From contig JAUYLL010000105.1 in assembly GCA_030698375.1 (NCBI GenBank), positions 1 through 50,756 on the forward strand: DNA of 50,756 nucleotides. The letters run 5' to 3'. This document shows positions 20,449 to 27,093 of the stretch, piece after piece; the first letter of the stretch is position 1; each line of letters opens with the position of its first letter. This stretch comes from Nocardioides sp. GTDB lineage: Bacteria > Actinomycetota > Actinomycetes > Propionibacteriales > Nocardioidaceae. A model generated the notes under the pieces. The model did not search any database, was not told the DNA's origin, and saw only the letters and a list, made by a program, of their open reading frames with translations. The position numbers and the translations under genes are program-made.

Positions 20449-20902
20449 CCTCGTCACGCCGGCGCTGCCAGCGCTGCTCCATGCGCTGCATGAAGGAACC
20501 CGACGACTTGGGGCGTGAGGTGGGCCGCGGGCGGCTGCCGCGGCTCTTGCCCGAGCGGCCGCCGTCGATCACCGAGAAGCCGCGCGTGGGGTCGCCCCCA
20601 TCGACGGGCTCGGCGACGTCGGCGCCGGCGGAGTACTGGCCGCGCCAGGAGGTGATGCCGACGTACGCGGCACCCAGCATGACGACGAAGCCCACGATGC
20701 CGAGGACGGTGACCTGCGCGATCGCCCCGGTCATGAGCAACACGATGCCGACCAGGAAGCCGGCAGCGGCGAGAAGGGTCCGGCGGCGTGCCGTGCGGCG
20801 GACCGCGGTGCCACGCAGGGTCGAGGCGAACTTGGGGTCCTCTTCGACCAGCGCACGCTCCATCTGCTCGAGCAGGCGGAGCTCCTCCTCCGAGAGCGGC
20901 AC
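20435..20902 (-). CDS. DUF3040 domain-containing membrane protein
   Basis: 155-aa actinobacterial protein. The N-terminus VPLSEEELRLLEQMERALVEEDPKFASTL is the DUF3040 signature, followed by two membrane segments (about residues 42-58 and 63-80) and a basic, disordered tail ending with RRRDEGQGL. The GTG at 20902 has GGGAGGAAG upstream, which fixes the start. The frame is open further upstream but that part is out of family. Function is unknown. Confidence 0.88.
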   Translation of the reverse strand: MPLSEEELRLLEQMERALVEEDPKFASTLRGTAVRRTARRRTLLAAAGFLVGIVLLMTGAIAQVTVLGIVGFVVMLGAAYVGITSWRGQYSAGADVAEPVDGGDPTRGFSVIDGGRSGKSRGSRPRPTSRPKSSGSFMQRMEQRWQRRRDEGQGL

Positions 20903-21076
20903 GTCTTCCTCCCAGTGTCCGACTGTCCACCACCGGCCGCGACGGTCGTCGCGACCACGATGGCGCTGCCCCAAGTCTAGGCAGGCGATGGTGAGGGCGG
21001 TACCCGGCCAAGCCGAAATCTCACCCCTGGGTGATCGGGCCTGTCCGGTCTGGCCCCACCACACGGCTGCGCGCCC

Positions 21077-21082
21077 TACGAT
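21077..21082 (+). promoter_or_regulatory. -10 box for leaderless L,D-transpeptidase transcript
   Basis: TACGAT ends seven bases before GTG 21090, with no Shine-Dalgarno sequence for any nearby start. This matches the actinobacterial leaderless promoter pattern and favours the GTG at 21090 over the ATG at 21081, which falls inside the -10 box. Confidence 0.5.
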
Positions 21083-21089
21083 GCCGCTC

Positions 21090-21860
21090 GTGCCCACATC
21101 ACCCCGTGCCTCCATGGGCCCCCGCCGCCGCCGGCTCCTCGCCACCGCGCTCGCCCTGCTCGCCGCCGTGCTCAGCGTCCCGCTCGGCGTCGTCGTGGCC
21201 ACGCCGGCAGCGGCCTGGGACATGACCTCGCCCTTCGCCCGCGAGGTCGTGCGACCCGGTGCCGTCGACCGCGACGTCTACAACATCGAGCACGTCCACG
21301 AGGTGCAGATCCGGCTGCGCCGCCTGGGGCTGCTGCGTGCCGCGCCGGACGGGGTCTTCGGTCCGCGCACGGAGCGGGCGGTGCGCACCTTCCAGCGGCG
21401 CAACGGACTGCGCGTCACCGGGACGGTGAACTATCGCACCTGGCGGCCGCTGATCCGCAAGAGCCTGCGTGGCCGCAAGAAGGTGCCCGCGGTCTGCACC
21501 TCGCCCGGCTGGCACGTCTGCTACGACCGCACCTGGTACCAGGCGAGCCTCTACCGCGACGGCAAGATCCACAACTCCTGGCTCGTGCGCGGCGGGGCCG
21601 CCGACGAGAAGACCCGGGTGGGGAGCTTCACCGTCTACCGGCGCAGCGAGCACCACGTCTCCAACCTCTACAACGCGCCGATGCCCTACTCCCAGTTCTT
21701 CTCCGGCGGGCAGGCCCTGCACGGGTCCCGGGCGATGATGAACCCCCTCGAGGGGCACAGCCACGGGTGCGTGAACTTCTGGGTCGAGGACGCCCGCCAG
21801 CTCTGGCGGCTCACCCACGACAAGCACCTGCGTGTGCACGTGTACGGCGCCTGGCGCTAG
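21090..21860 (+). CDS. Exported L,D-transpeptidase with peptidoglycan-binding domain
   Basis: Secreted YkuD-family enzyme expected to make 3-3 peptidoglycan crosslinks or anchor proteins (256 aa). An arginine-rich signal peptide (RRRRLLATALALL ending near ATPAAAW) is followed by a PG_binding_1 domain (VHEVQIRLRRLGLL, FGPRTERAVRTFQRRNGL) and a YkuD domain. The catalytic motif is HGSRAMM then SHGCVNFW, with the nucleophilic cysteine. The start could also be ATG 21081 or ATG 21114; the -10 position favours 21090. It converges on the dinB remnant with a 10-base gap. Confidence 0.9.
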   Translation: MPTSPRASMGPRRRRLLATALALLAAVLSVPLGVVVATPAAAWDMTSPFAREVVRPGAVDRDVYNIEHVHEVQIRLRRLGLLRAAPDGVFGPRTERAVRTFQRRNGLRVTGTVNYRTWRPLIRKSLRGRKKVPAVCTSPGWHVCYDRTWYQASLYRDGKIHNSWLVRGGAADEKTRVGSFTVYRRSEHHVSNLYNAPMPYSQFFSGGQALHGSRAMMNPLEGHSHGCVNFWVEDARQLWRLTHDKHLRVHVYGAWR

Positions 21861-21870
21861 CCCCAGGCCG

Positions 21871-22342
21871 TCACGGGCGGTCGGTCATCAGCGACGCCGG
21901 ACGCACCGCTGCGCGCCCGAAGCGACCGGCCGCGCGGTCGACGGCGGCGTCGACCTCGGGCCAGCCGTGCTCGCGCTCGCCGAGCGCCAGCTGTCGCTGC
22001 ATGCGGCCCTTGGGCACGAGCCCCTCGACGCGCACCCCCACGAGCCTGATCCGCATCGGGGGCGGCCCGAGCGCGGCGAGCAGGTCGTGCGCGGTAGCCA
22101 CCACCACCTGGGTGACGTCGGTGGGCTCGGCCAGGGCGCGGGAGCGCGCGAGCCGGGTAGTTGGCCGAGAGGACGATCCCCCGGGGACCGCCGCCGACCA
22201 TCGTCGGCACGGCCGCCAACTCGGGGTGCTCCCGGAGGGCGACCGATGCGTAGAACGCGTCCATGTCGACGTGCAGGACAGGGCACGCCCAGGACCGGTC
22301 GACCGTGAGGGTCGGCTCCCCGGTCACCGGGGGCCGCCGCAC
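21871..22342 (-). pseudogene. dinB: dinB (DNA polymerase IV) remnant with internal deletion
   Basis: Two separate parts of a Y-family translesion polymerase are adjacent but in different frames. The N-terminal part reads VLHVDMDAFYASVALREHP through GIVLSANYPARA, including the first catalytic aspartates. It then jumps to the little-finger end, RALAEPTDVTQ through IRLVGVRVEGLVPKGRMQRQ and the natural stop. Most of the palm, fingers and thumb, including the second catalytic Asp-Glu, is gone, and the frames differ by one base at the junction near 22141-22150. The product cannot be a polymerase. An assembly error is the alternative. Confidence 0.85.
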
Positions 22343-22363
22343 GGGGCGATCGGTCCAGTCGGG

Positions 22364-23110
22364 TCAGCTGCGGGTGGCGAGCAGGTGCAGCTGCTGGGCC
22401 AGCGGAATGAACTCCGCGCGGTCGGCCACCGCCTCCTCCAGGGCGACCAAAGCATCGGCCGCACCGGGCTCGAGGTCCAGGAGGCTGCTGGGGACGAGGT
22501 CGGCGAACACCCGCACCGCGTGGACGGTGTCGATCCCGAACCCGGCGGCCGCCACGAGCCCGGCCACCTCGTCGTGGGTGAAGCGGCGGGGTCCCGGCGG
22601 CGGGGCGCCGAGGAGGATCTCGCGGGCCTGCTGCAGGTGGCCGGCCATCGCCCGCGCGACCACGGCGGCGTGCTGCTGGGCGACGACGAGGCTGAGCAGC
22701 CCGTTCGGCGGGAGGACGGCCGCGAGAGCCTCGAGCGCGGCACCGGGGTCCTCGACCACCTCGAGGACGCCGTGGCACAGCACGACGTCGACGGAAGCCG
22801 GGGCGACGAGGTCGGCGAGCGTCGCGAGGTCACCCTGCTGGCCCCGCACGCGTGCGGCGACGCCCTGCTCGTCGGCGCGCCGGTCGAGCGCGGCGAGCGC
22901 GTCGGGACTGGGATCGATGACGGTGACATCAGCGCCGAGCTCCGCGACCCGCACCGCGAACCCACCGGTCCCCCCGCCCACGTCGAGGACCCGCAGCCGG
23001 GACGGGTCACGACCGCGCAGGGCGGCGTCGAGCGCGGCCCACACCACGGCCGTCCGAGCGGCGCTGCGGCGCTGGCCGACCGAGGAGGACACGGGCTGAC
23101 CGGGGGACAT
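22364..23110 (-). CDS. Class I SAM-dependent methyltransferase
   Basis: 248-aa Rossmann methyltransferase. Motif I is VLDVGGGTGGFAVRVAELG, the acidic residue at the end of strand 2 is in VTVIDPSPDAL, and VDVVLCHGVLEVVEDP carries motif IV. It resembles CmoM/SmtA-type small-molecule or tRNA methyltransferases, but the substrate is not evident. The ATG at 23110 has GAAGG upstream; a GTG three codons earlier is less well placed. It ends 21 bases before the dinB remnant, in the same direction, so it may share an operon with it and the SAV_6107 gene. Confidence 0.85.
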   Translation of the reverse strand: MSPGQPVSSSVGQRRSAARTAVVWAALDAALRGRDPSRLRVLDVGGGTGGFAVRVAELGADVTVIDPSPDALAALDRRADEQGVAARVRGQQGDLATLADLVAPASVDVVLCHGVLEVVEDPGAALEALAAVLPPNGLLSLVVAQQHAAVVARAMAGHLQQAREILLGAPPPGPRRFTHDEVAGLVAAAGFGIDTVHAVRVFADLVPSSLLDLEPGAADALVALEEAVADRAEFIPLAQQLHLLATRS

Positions 23111-23176
23111 GCTGCCCACCTTCTCATCCGTGCGCCATCCAGGGCACTCCTCGAGCCCGGCACGTCACGCGTGTCC

Positions 23177-23632
23177 TCAGCCTGCGCGCTCGACCGCCGA
23201 CGTCACCGTCGGGGCGGCCAGCCGGGTGACGACGGACTGGTGGGCGAACCCCAGCGAGCGCTCCACGAGCGCAAGGAAGTGGTCGGCGTCGCGCACCAGG
23301 TCGTCGGCCTCTCGCTCGCTGACCGCGCGGCTGGAGCCTGCTTCCGCGGCCGCCCGCTTGGCGGCCCCGGCCGCGAAGAACGTGGCCCACTCCCCCAGCT
23401 CCGGTGCGACCTCGGCGAGGAGGACCCACGCGTTCTTCTGCCGGCGGGCGCGCGCGCCCGCCGGACGGGCCCGCGTGGCGAGCAGGGCCGCGGTGGCCTG
23501 AAGGGCCGCGACGTGCGCCAGCGCGTAGCGGCGCGCCGGCTCGGCCGTGGTGATGGCCTCCTGGAGCGAGGCGGCAGACCGCTCCAGGGCGTCGACCGCC
23601 GAGGTCGGCACCGATCGTTCGTAGCTCTCCAT
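23177..23632 (-). CDS. SAV_6107-family HEPN-type protein
   Basis: 151-aa helical protein of the actinobacterial SAV_6107 family. It carries an R-x4-H motif (RRYALAH, about residues 34-40), the pattern seen in HEPN ribonucleases. The rest is helix-rich, with QKNAWVLLAEVAPELGEWA in the middle. The ATG at 23632 has GAGGAG five bases upstream. A LexA-type box lies 36 bases upstream, so it is probably induced by DNA damage. Genes of this family are often next to dinB, and here the adjacent dinB is a remnant. RNase activity is inference only. Confidence 0.82.
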   Translation of the reverse strand: MESYERSVPTSAVDALERSAASLQEAITTAEPARRYALAHVAALQATAALLATRARPAGARARRQKNAWVLLAEVAPELGEWATFFAAGAAKRAAAEAGSSRAVSEREADDLVRDADHFLALVERSLGFAHQSVVTRLAAPTVTSAVERAG

Positions 23633-23667
23633 GCCCGCTCCTCTACTCGCCTGACGCTCCAGGATGT

Positions 23668-23720
23668 TCGAAATTCTGTTCGAACACTGAAGGTACACCT
23701 GGCCGCCGACAGTCGGTCAA
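23668..23720 (-). promoter_or_regulatory. LexA (SOS) box and promoter of the SAV_6107 gene
   Basis: The 16-base site at 23668-23683 reads TCGAACAGAATTTCGA on the minus strand, one change from the actinobacterial consensus TCGAAC-N4-GTTCGA. Upstream lie a -35 TTGACC (23720-23715) and a -10-like TACCTT (23695-23690), 19 bases apart. The box therefore sits over the likely transcription start, where LexA would block initiation. The spacing of -35 and -10 is longer than ideal. Confidence 0.7.
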
Positions 23721-23735
23721 GAGCGCGACCCGACG

Positions 23736-24053
23736 TCAGTGGGTGAGCTTGAGCCCGACGACGCAGGCCACGATCCCGAGCACCAGCAGGATCCGGACGA
23801 TCGACCACGGCTCCGCGCCGGTGGACATCTCGTAGGCAACCGTCAGCCCCGCGCCGATGCCGACCCACACGGCGTACGCGGTGCCGGTCGGGAGGTCGCG
23901 CATCGCCCAGGCGAGACCGACCATGCTGAGCACGACGGACACACCGAAGACCGTGGTGGGGACGGGGCGGGTGAAGCCGTCCGAGCGGCCGAGGGCGGTC
24001 GCCCAGACAGCCTCGAGGAGACCGGAGACGGTGAGCACGATCCACGGGAGCAC
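23736..24053 (-). CDS. Small multidrug resistance (SMR) transporter, Gdx/guanidinium-exporter type
   Basis: 105-aa inner-membrane protein with four membrane segments. The essential glutamate is at residue 14 (GLLEAVWATALGRSDGFTR), followed by LPTGTAYAVWVGIGAG and a C-terminal VVGLKLTH. The SDGFT and TAYAVW patterns match the SugE/Gdx subgroup, which exports guanidinium by proton antiport, rather than broad drug exporters. I chose GTG 24053 because AAGGA lies about 10 bases upstream; GTG 24062 would be only one or two bases from it. The upstream guanidine-III riboswitch strongly supports the substrate. Confidence 0.9.
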   Translation of the reverse strand: MLPWIVLTVSGLLEAVWATALGRSDGFTRPVPTTVFGVSVVLSMVGLAWAMRDLPTGTAYAVWVGIGAGLTVAYEMSTGAEPWSIVRILLVLGIVACVVGLKLTH

Positions 24054-24069
24054 GAAGAACACATCCTTC

Positions 24070-24110
24070 GCGCCGTCTTGTCGCTGGCCGGGTACGGCGC
24101 CCTCGTCCGG
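24070..24110 (-). ncRNA. Guanidine-III (ykkC-III) riboswitch
   Basis: The 41-base minus-strand segment begins CCGGACGAGG and ends GACAAGACGGCGC. Helix P1 pairs CCGG (24110-24107) with the CCGG after the GTACC loop, and P2 pairs GCGCCGT perfectly with ACGGCGC, giving the compact pseudoknot of the class. From memory it differs from the Thermobifida guanidine-III aptamer by only a few bases. Its 3' end is four bases from the AAGG ribosome-binding site, so ligand binding probably controls translation initiation. A -10 TATAGT (24136-24131) lies upstream. Confidence 0.9.
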
Positions 24111-24162
24111 TGCCGGTGGGGCGGGCCCAGACTATAGAAGTCCGAAGAGACCTCGACGAGGA

Positions 24163-24189
24163 TGTCGATCCGCGGTCGCGCCGTTCGAC
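24163..24189 (+). promoter_or_regulatory. ECF42-type promoter for the YCII-sigma operon
   Basis: TGTCGA (24163-24168) and CGAC (24186-24189) are separated by exactly 17 bases, matching the TGTCGA / CGWC promoter reported for ECF42 sigma factors. It lies upstream of the YCII-sigma operon, so the sigma factor may drive its own operon. A strong hairpin follows in the 5' leader, GAGGTCGC / GCGACCTC around GCCG (24201-24220), directly before the ribosome-binding site. Confidence 0.65.
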
Positions 24190-24239
24190 GTACGGGTGAG
24201 GAGGTCGCGCCGGCGACCTCACGAGGTGAGGAGAGCACC

Positions 24240-24662
24240 GTGAAGTACATGCTGATCATGCGCAGCAGCGATGCCGCTGAGGCAGCCGCGGCCGAGATCG
24301 ACGTCGAGCAGGTCGTCAACGCCATGGGCGCCTACAACGAGTCACTGATGAAGGCCGGCGTGCTCCTCGCCGGGGAGGGGCTCGCAGGCCCCGACGAGGG
24401 TTTCGTCGTCGACTTCTCCGCCGAGCCGCCGATCGTCAGCGACGGCCCGTACGGCGAGACCCACGAGCTGTTCAACGGCTTCTGGATCCTGCAGGTGGCG
24501 AGCAAGGAGGAGGCTGCCGCGTGGGCCTCCCGCTGCCCGCTGGGTCCGGGCACGAAGCTCGAGGTGCGCCGGGTGACCGACGAGACGGACTTCGCCGACC
24601 TCGCTGACAACGAGTACATCCAGAAGGAGGCCGGCTGGCGCGAGCAGCTCGGCACCCCGTGA
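24240..24662 (+). CDS. YCII-related (DGPF) protein, partner of ECF42 sigma factor
   Basis: 140-aa YCII-domain protein (dimeric alpha/beta ferredoxin-like fold). It begins MKYMLIMRSSDAAEA and carries the family motif as SDGPYGETHELFNGF, a DGPY variant of DGPF. The GTG at 24240 has GAGGAGAG upstream. Its stop overlaps the sigma factor start (GTGA). DGPF proteins are the regular neighbours of ECF42 sigma factors, where they are proposed targets or accessory proteins, but their biochemical role is unknown. Confidence 0.88.
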   Translation: MKYMLIMRSSDAAEAAAAEIDVEQVVNAMGAYNESLMKAGVLLAGEGLAGPDEGFVVDFSAEPPIVSDGPYGETHELFNGFWILQVASKEEAAAWASRCPLGPGTKLEVRRVTDETDFADLADNEYIQKEAGWREQLGTP

Positions 24663-25924
24663 CCGAGCCGCCCGACGCTCCGCGGCCCGTCCCCGAGGAC
24701 GTCCGCCGCACCGTCGAGGCCGTCTGGCGGATCGAGGGAGCCCGGGTCGTCGCGACCCTCGCGAAGGTGACCGGCGACCTCGGCCTCGCCGAGGACCTGG
24801 CGCAGGAGGCCGTGGTCGAGGGCCTCGCACACTGGCCGGAGTCGGGCGTCCCCCGCAACGCGGGCGCCTGGCTCACGGCGGTCGCACGCCGCCGCGCGGT
24901 CGACGCGTGGCGGCGGCGCGCACGGCTCGACGAGCGCCACCAGGCCATGGCGCGCGATCTCGACATGGTGGACGACGCCGACTGGGAGCCGCTGGAGGAC
25001 GACGTCCTCCGCCTGGTGTTCACCGCCTGCCACCCGGCGCTCTCCCGCGAGTCCCAGGTCGCACTCACCCTCCGGGTCGTGGCCGGCCTGACGACCGAGG
25101 AGATCGCGCGCCTGATGCTGGTCCCGGTCCCGACGGCCCAGCAACGGATCGTGCGGGCCAAGAAGACGCTCGCCGCGGCGAGGGTGCCCTTCGAAGCGCC
25201 CGGCGAGGACGCGTGGGGCGCCCGACTCGGCACGGTGCTGTCGGTCGTGTCCCTGCTCTTCACCGAGGGGTACGCCGCCACGGCCGGCGACCGCTGGGTC
25301 CGGGCCGACCTGGCGAACGAGGCGCTGCGGCTGGGCCGGGTGCTCGCGGGCCTGCTCCCCCGCGAGCCCGAGGTGCACGGGCTGGTCGCGCTGATGGAGC
25401 TGCAGGCATCACGGTTCGGCGCGCGGACGGCCCCGGACGGCACGCCGATCCTGCTCGCCGACCAGGACCGGTCGCGCTGGGACCACGCCCAGGTCCGCCG
25501 GGGTCGTGCGGCGCTCGCCCGGGCGGATGCTCTCGGCCGAGGGCGCGGCAGCTACGCGCTCCAGGCGGCCATCGCAGAGTGCCACGCGGTCGCCCCCAGC
25601 GTCGCGGAGACCGACTGGGAGCACATCGTGGTGCTCTACGAGGCTCTCGGGCGGGTCGCTCCCAGCCCGGTCGTCGACCTGAACCACGCCGTGGCGGTGT
25701 CGCAGGCCAGCGGCCCGGCCGACGCGCTGGCGATGGTCGATCACCTCGTCGCCGAGCGGGCGCTGCGCGGCTCGTACCTGCTGCCGAGCGTCCGCGGCGA
25801 GCTGCTGGTCCAGGTGGGCCGCACCGAGGAGGCTCGGGCGGAGCTGCTGGCCGCGGCCGACCTCACCCCGCACGCACAGACGGCGTCGGTGCTGCGACGC
25901 AAGGCCGCTGCGCTCGACGAGTGA
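24659..25924 (+). CDS. ECF42-family RNA polymerase sigma factor
   Basis: 421-aa extracytoplasmic-function sigma factor with a long C-terminal extension (DUF6596/TPR-like). Region 2 is visible around GDLGLAEDLAQEAVVEGL and NAGAWLTAVARRRAVD, region 4 around LTLRVVAGLTTEEIARLMLVPVPTAQQRIVRAKK. The extension has SLLFTEGYAAT and a helical repeat (VDLNHAVAVSQASGP), required for activity in studied ECF42 proteins. There is no anti-sigma gene alongside, as expected for this group. The GTG start at 24659 overlaps the YCII gene stop. Confidence 0.93.
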   Translation: MTEPPDAPRPVPEDVRRTVEAVWRIEGARVVATLAKVTGDLGLAEDLAQEAVVEGLAHWPESGVPRNAGAWLTAVARRRAVDAWRRRARLDERHQAMARDLDMVDDADWEPLEDDVLRLVFTACHPALSRESQVALTLRVVAGLTTEEIARLMLVPVPTAQQRIVRAKKTLAAARVPFEAPGEDAWGARLGTVLSVVSLLFTEGYAATAGDRWVRADLANEALRLGRVLAGLLPREPEVHGLVALMELQASRFGARTAPDGTPILLADQDRSRWDHAQVRRGRAALARADALGRGRGSYALQAAIAECHAVAPSVAETDWEHIVVLYEALGRVAPSPVVDLNHAVAVSQASGPADALAMVDHLVAERALRGSYLLPSVRGELLVQVGRTEEARAELLAAADLTPHAQTASVLRRKAAALDE

Positions 25925-25967
25925 GCCCCTCACCGAGCGGGTCGTCGGTGCCGGGGAGACTGCTGTC

Positions 25968-26447
25968 ATGAGCGACCAGACCGAGCACCCGTCGATCGCG
26001 GCGTTCCGCGCCGAGCTGCACCGTCGCGGTGGCACCGGCGAGATCCGGGTCCTGCCCGAGAACGTCCACACCGCGGCACTGGCCGCCGCTGCCCTCGGCT
26101 GCGAGGTCGGGGCCATCGCCAACAGCCTGCTCTTCGACGCCGACGGCTCCCCCGTGCTCGTGCTGACCTCCGGTGCGCACCGCGTCGACGTCGCCAAGAC
26201 GGCCGCGACCCTCGGCATAGCGGAGCTCGCGCAGGCGAAGCCCGAGTTCGTGCGCCGCCACACCGGCCAGGTCATCGGGGGCGTCTCGCCCTTCGCCCAC
26301 CCGATCCCCGTGCCGACCTGGATCGACCCCTGGCTGCAGCGACACCCGGTCGTGTGGGCCGCGGCCGGTCATCCCGCGGCGGTCTTCAGCACGACGTACG
26401 ACGAACTGGTCGGCCTGACCGGCGCGACCCCGGTGGAGGTCGCATGA
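25968..26447 (+). CDS. YbaK/prolyl-tRNA deacylase-domain protein
   Basis: 159-aa single-domain aminoacyl-tRNA deacylase-like protein. Family hydrolases clear mischarged tRNAs. The core matches YbaK: IANSLLFDADGSPVLVLTSG, a conserved lysine in HRVDVAKTAATLG, and HTGQVIGGVSPFAHP. The ATG at 25968 follows GGGGAGA. Its stop overlaps the GNAT gene start (ATGA). Which tRNA it acts on cannot be told from sequence. Confidence 0.9.
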   Translation: MSDQTEHPSIAAFRAELHRRGGTGEIRVLPENVHTAALAAAALGCEVGAIANSLLFDADGSPVLVLTSGAHRVDVAKTAATLGIAELAQAKPEFVRRHTGQVIGGVSPFAHPIPVPTWIDPWLQRHPVVWAAAGHPAAVFSTTYDELVGLTGATPVEVA

Positions 26448-26977
26448 CCGCGCGCGTGCGCGACGCGACGCCGGCCGATGCCCCCGGCATCGCCCACGTC
26501 CACGTCACCACCTGGCAGAACGCCTACCGCGGCGTCCTCCCTCCCACCCACCTCGACACCCTGTCGGTGCCGCTGCGCACCGAGTTCTGGGCGACGTTCC
26601 TCGCCGACGTGCCGCAGCGCTCGCGCCTCCACGTCGCGGAGGACCCGGCCGGGGAGGTCCTCGGGTTCGCCGGCACCTGCCCGACCCGCGACGAGGACTG
26701 TGACCCCGACACCACCGGCGAGGTGGCGGCGATCTACGTGGTCGACGAGCACTGGGGCGACGGCACCGGCACGGCGCTCCTCGTTGCCGCCACCGAGGGA
26801 CTCGTCGGCGACGGCTTCACCGAGGCGACCCTCTGGGTCCTCGCCGACAACCCCCGCGCCCACAGGTTCTACGAGCGCGAGGGCTGGGTGCTCGACGGCG
26901 AGCAGCGACACGAGGTCTACGCCGACCACCGTGTGGTCGAGGTGCGGTACTGGCGGTCGCTGGTCGACGACGGGTGA
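26444..26977 (+). CDS. GNAT-family N-acetyltransferase
   Basis: 177-aa acetyltransferase of the GNAT fold. The N-terminus VRDATPADAPGIAHVHVTTWQNAYRG is typical of this group, the acetyl-CoA loop is in WGDGTGTALLVAAT, and WVLADNPRAHRFYEREGW is the usual C-terminal signature. The start at ATG 26444 overlaps the YbaK stop by four bases, so the two are co-translated. The substrate is unknown. The 116 bases after it hold the SOS-type promoter of the next gene. Confidence 0.9.
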   Translation: MTARVRDATPADAPGIAHVHVTTWQNAYRGVLPPTHLDTLSVPLRTEFWATFLADVPQRSRLHVAEDPAGEVLGFAGTCPTRDEDCDPDTTGEVAAIYVVDEHWGDGTGTALLVAATEGLVGDGFTEATLWVLADNPRAHRFYEREGWVLDGEQRHEVYADHRVVEVRYWRSLVDDG

Positions 26978-27065
26978 CTGCGGCGCGGGCACACAGCAGC
27001 CCGAGATTCGTCGGACCAGTCTGGCTTGCACCAGATGTCCACAACCTTCACGAGCCTCTGGCTTC

Positions 27066-27087
27066 TCGAACATCTGTTCGATATTCT
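27066..27087 (+). promoter_or_regulatory. LexA (SOS) box and leaderless -10 of the DUF222/HNH gene
   Basis: TCGAACATCTGTTCGA (27066-27081) is an exact match to the actinobacterial SOS box TCGAAC-N4-GTTCGA. It is directly followed by a -10 box TATTCT (27082-27087) and, after GTCGGC, by the ATG at 27094. LexA bound here would cover the -35 to -10 spacer. The mRNA is probably leaderless. Confidence 0.85.
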
Positions 27088-27093
27088 GTCGGC

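Noticed and set aside
17320..20457. Minus-strand open frame of about 1,045 codons
   Set aside because: It lies antisense to the DUF58 and transglutaminase genes and shows no recognisable domain, only GC-driven low complexity.
21857..22342. Intact 161-codon gene reading through the dinB region
   Set aside because: Only the first third resembles DinB. After the deletion junction this frame is Arg/Gly-rich noise, while the true C-terminus lies in another frame.
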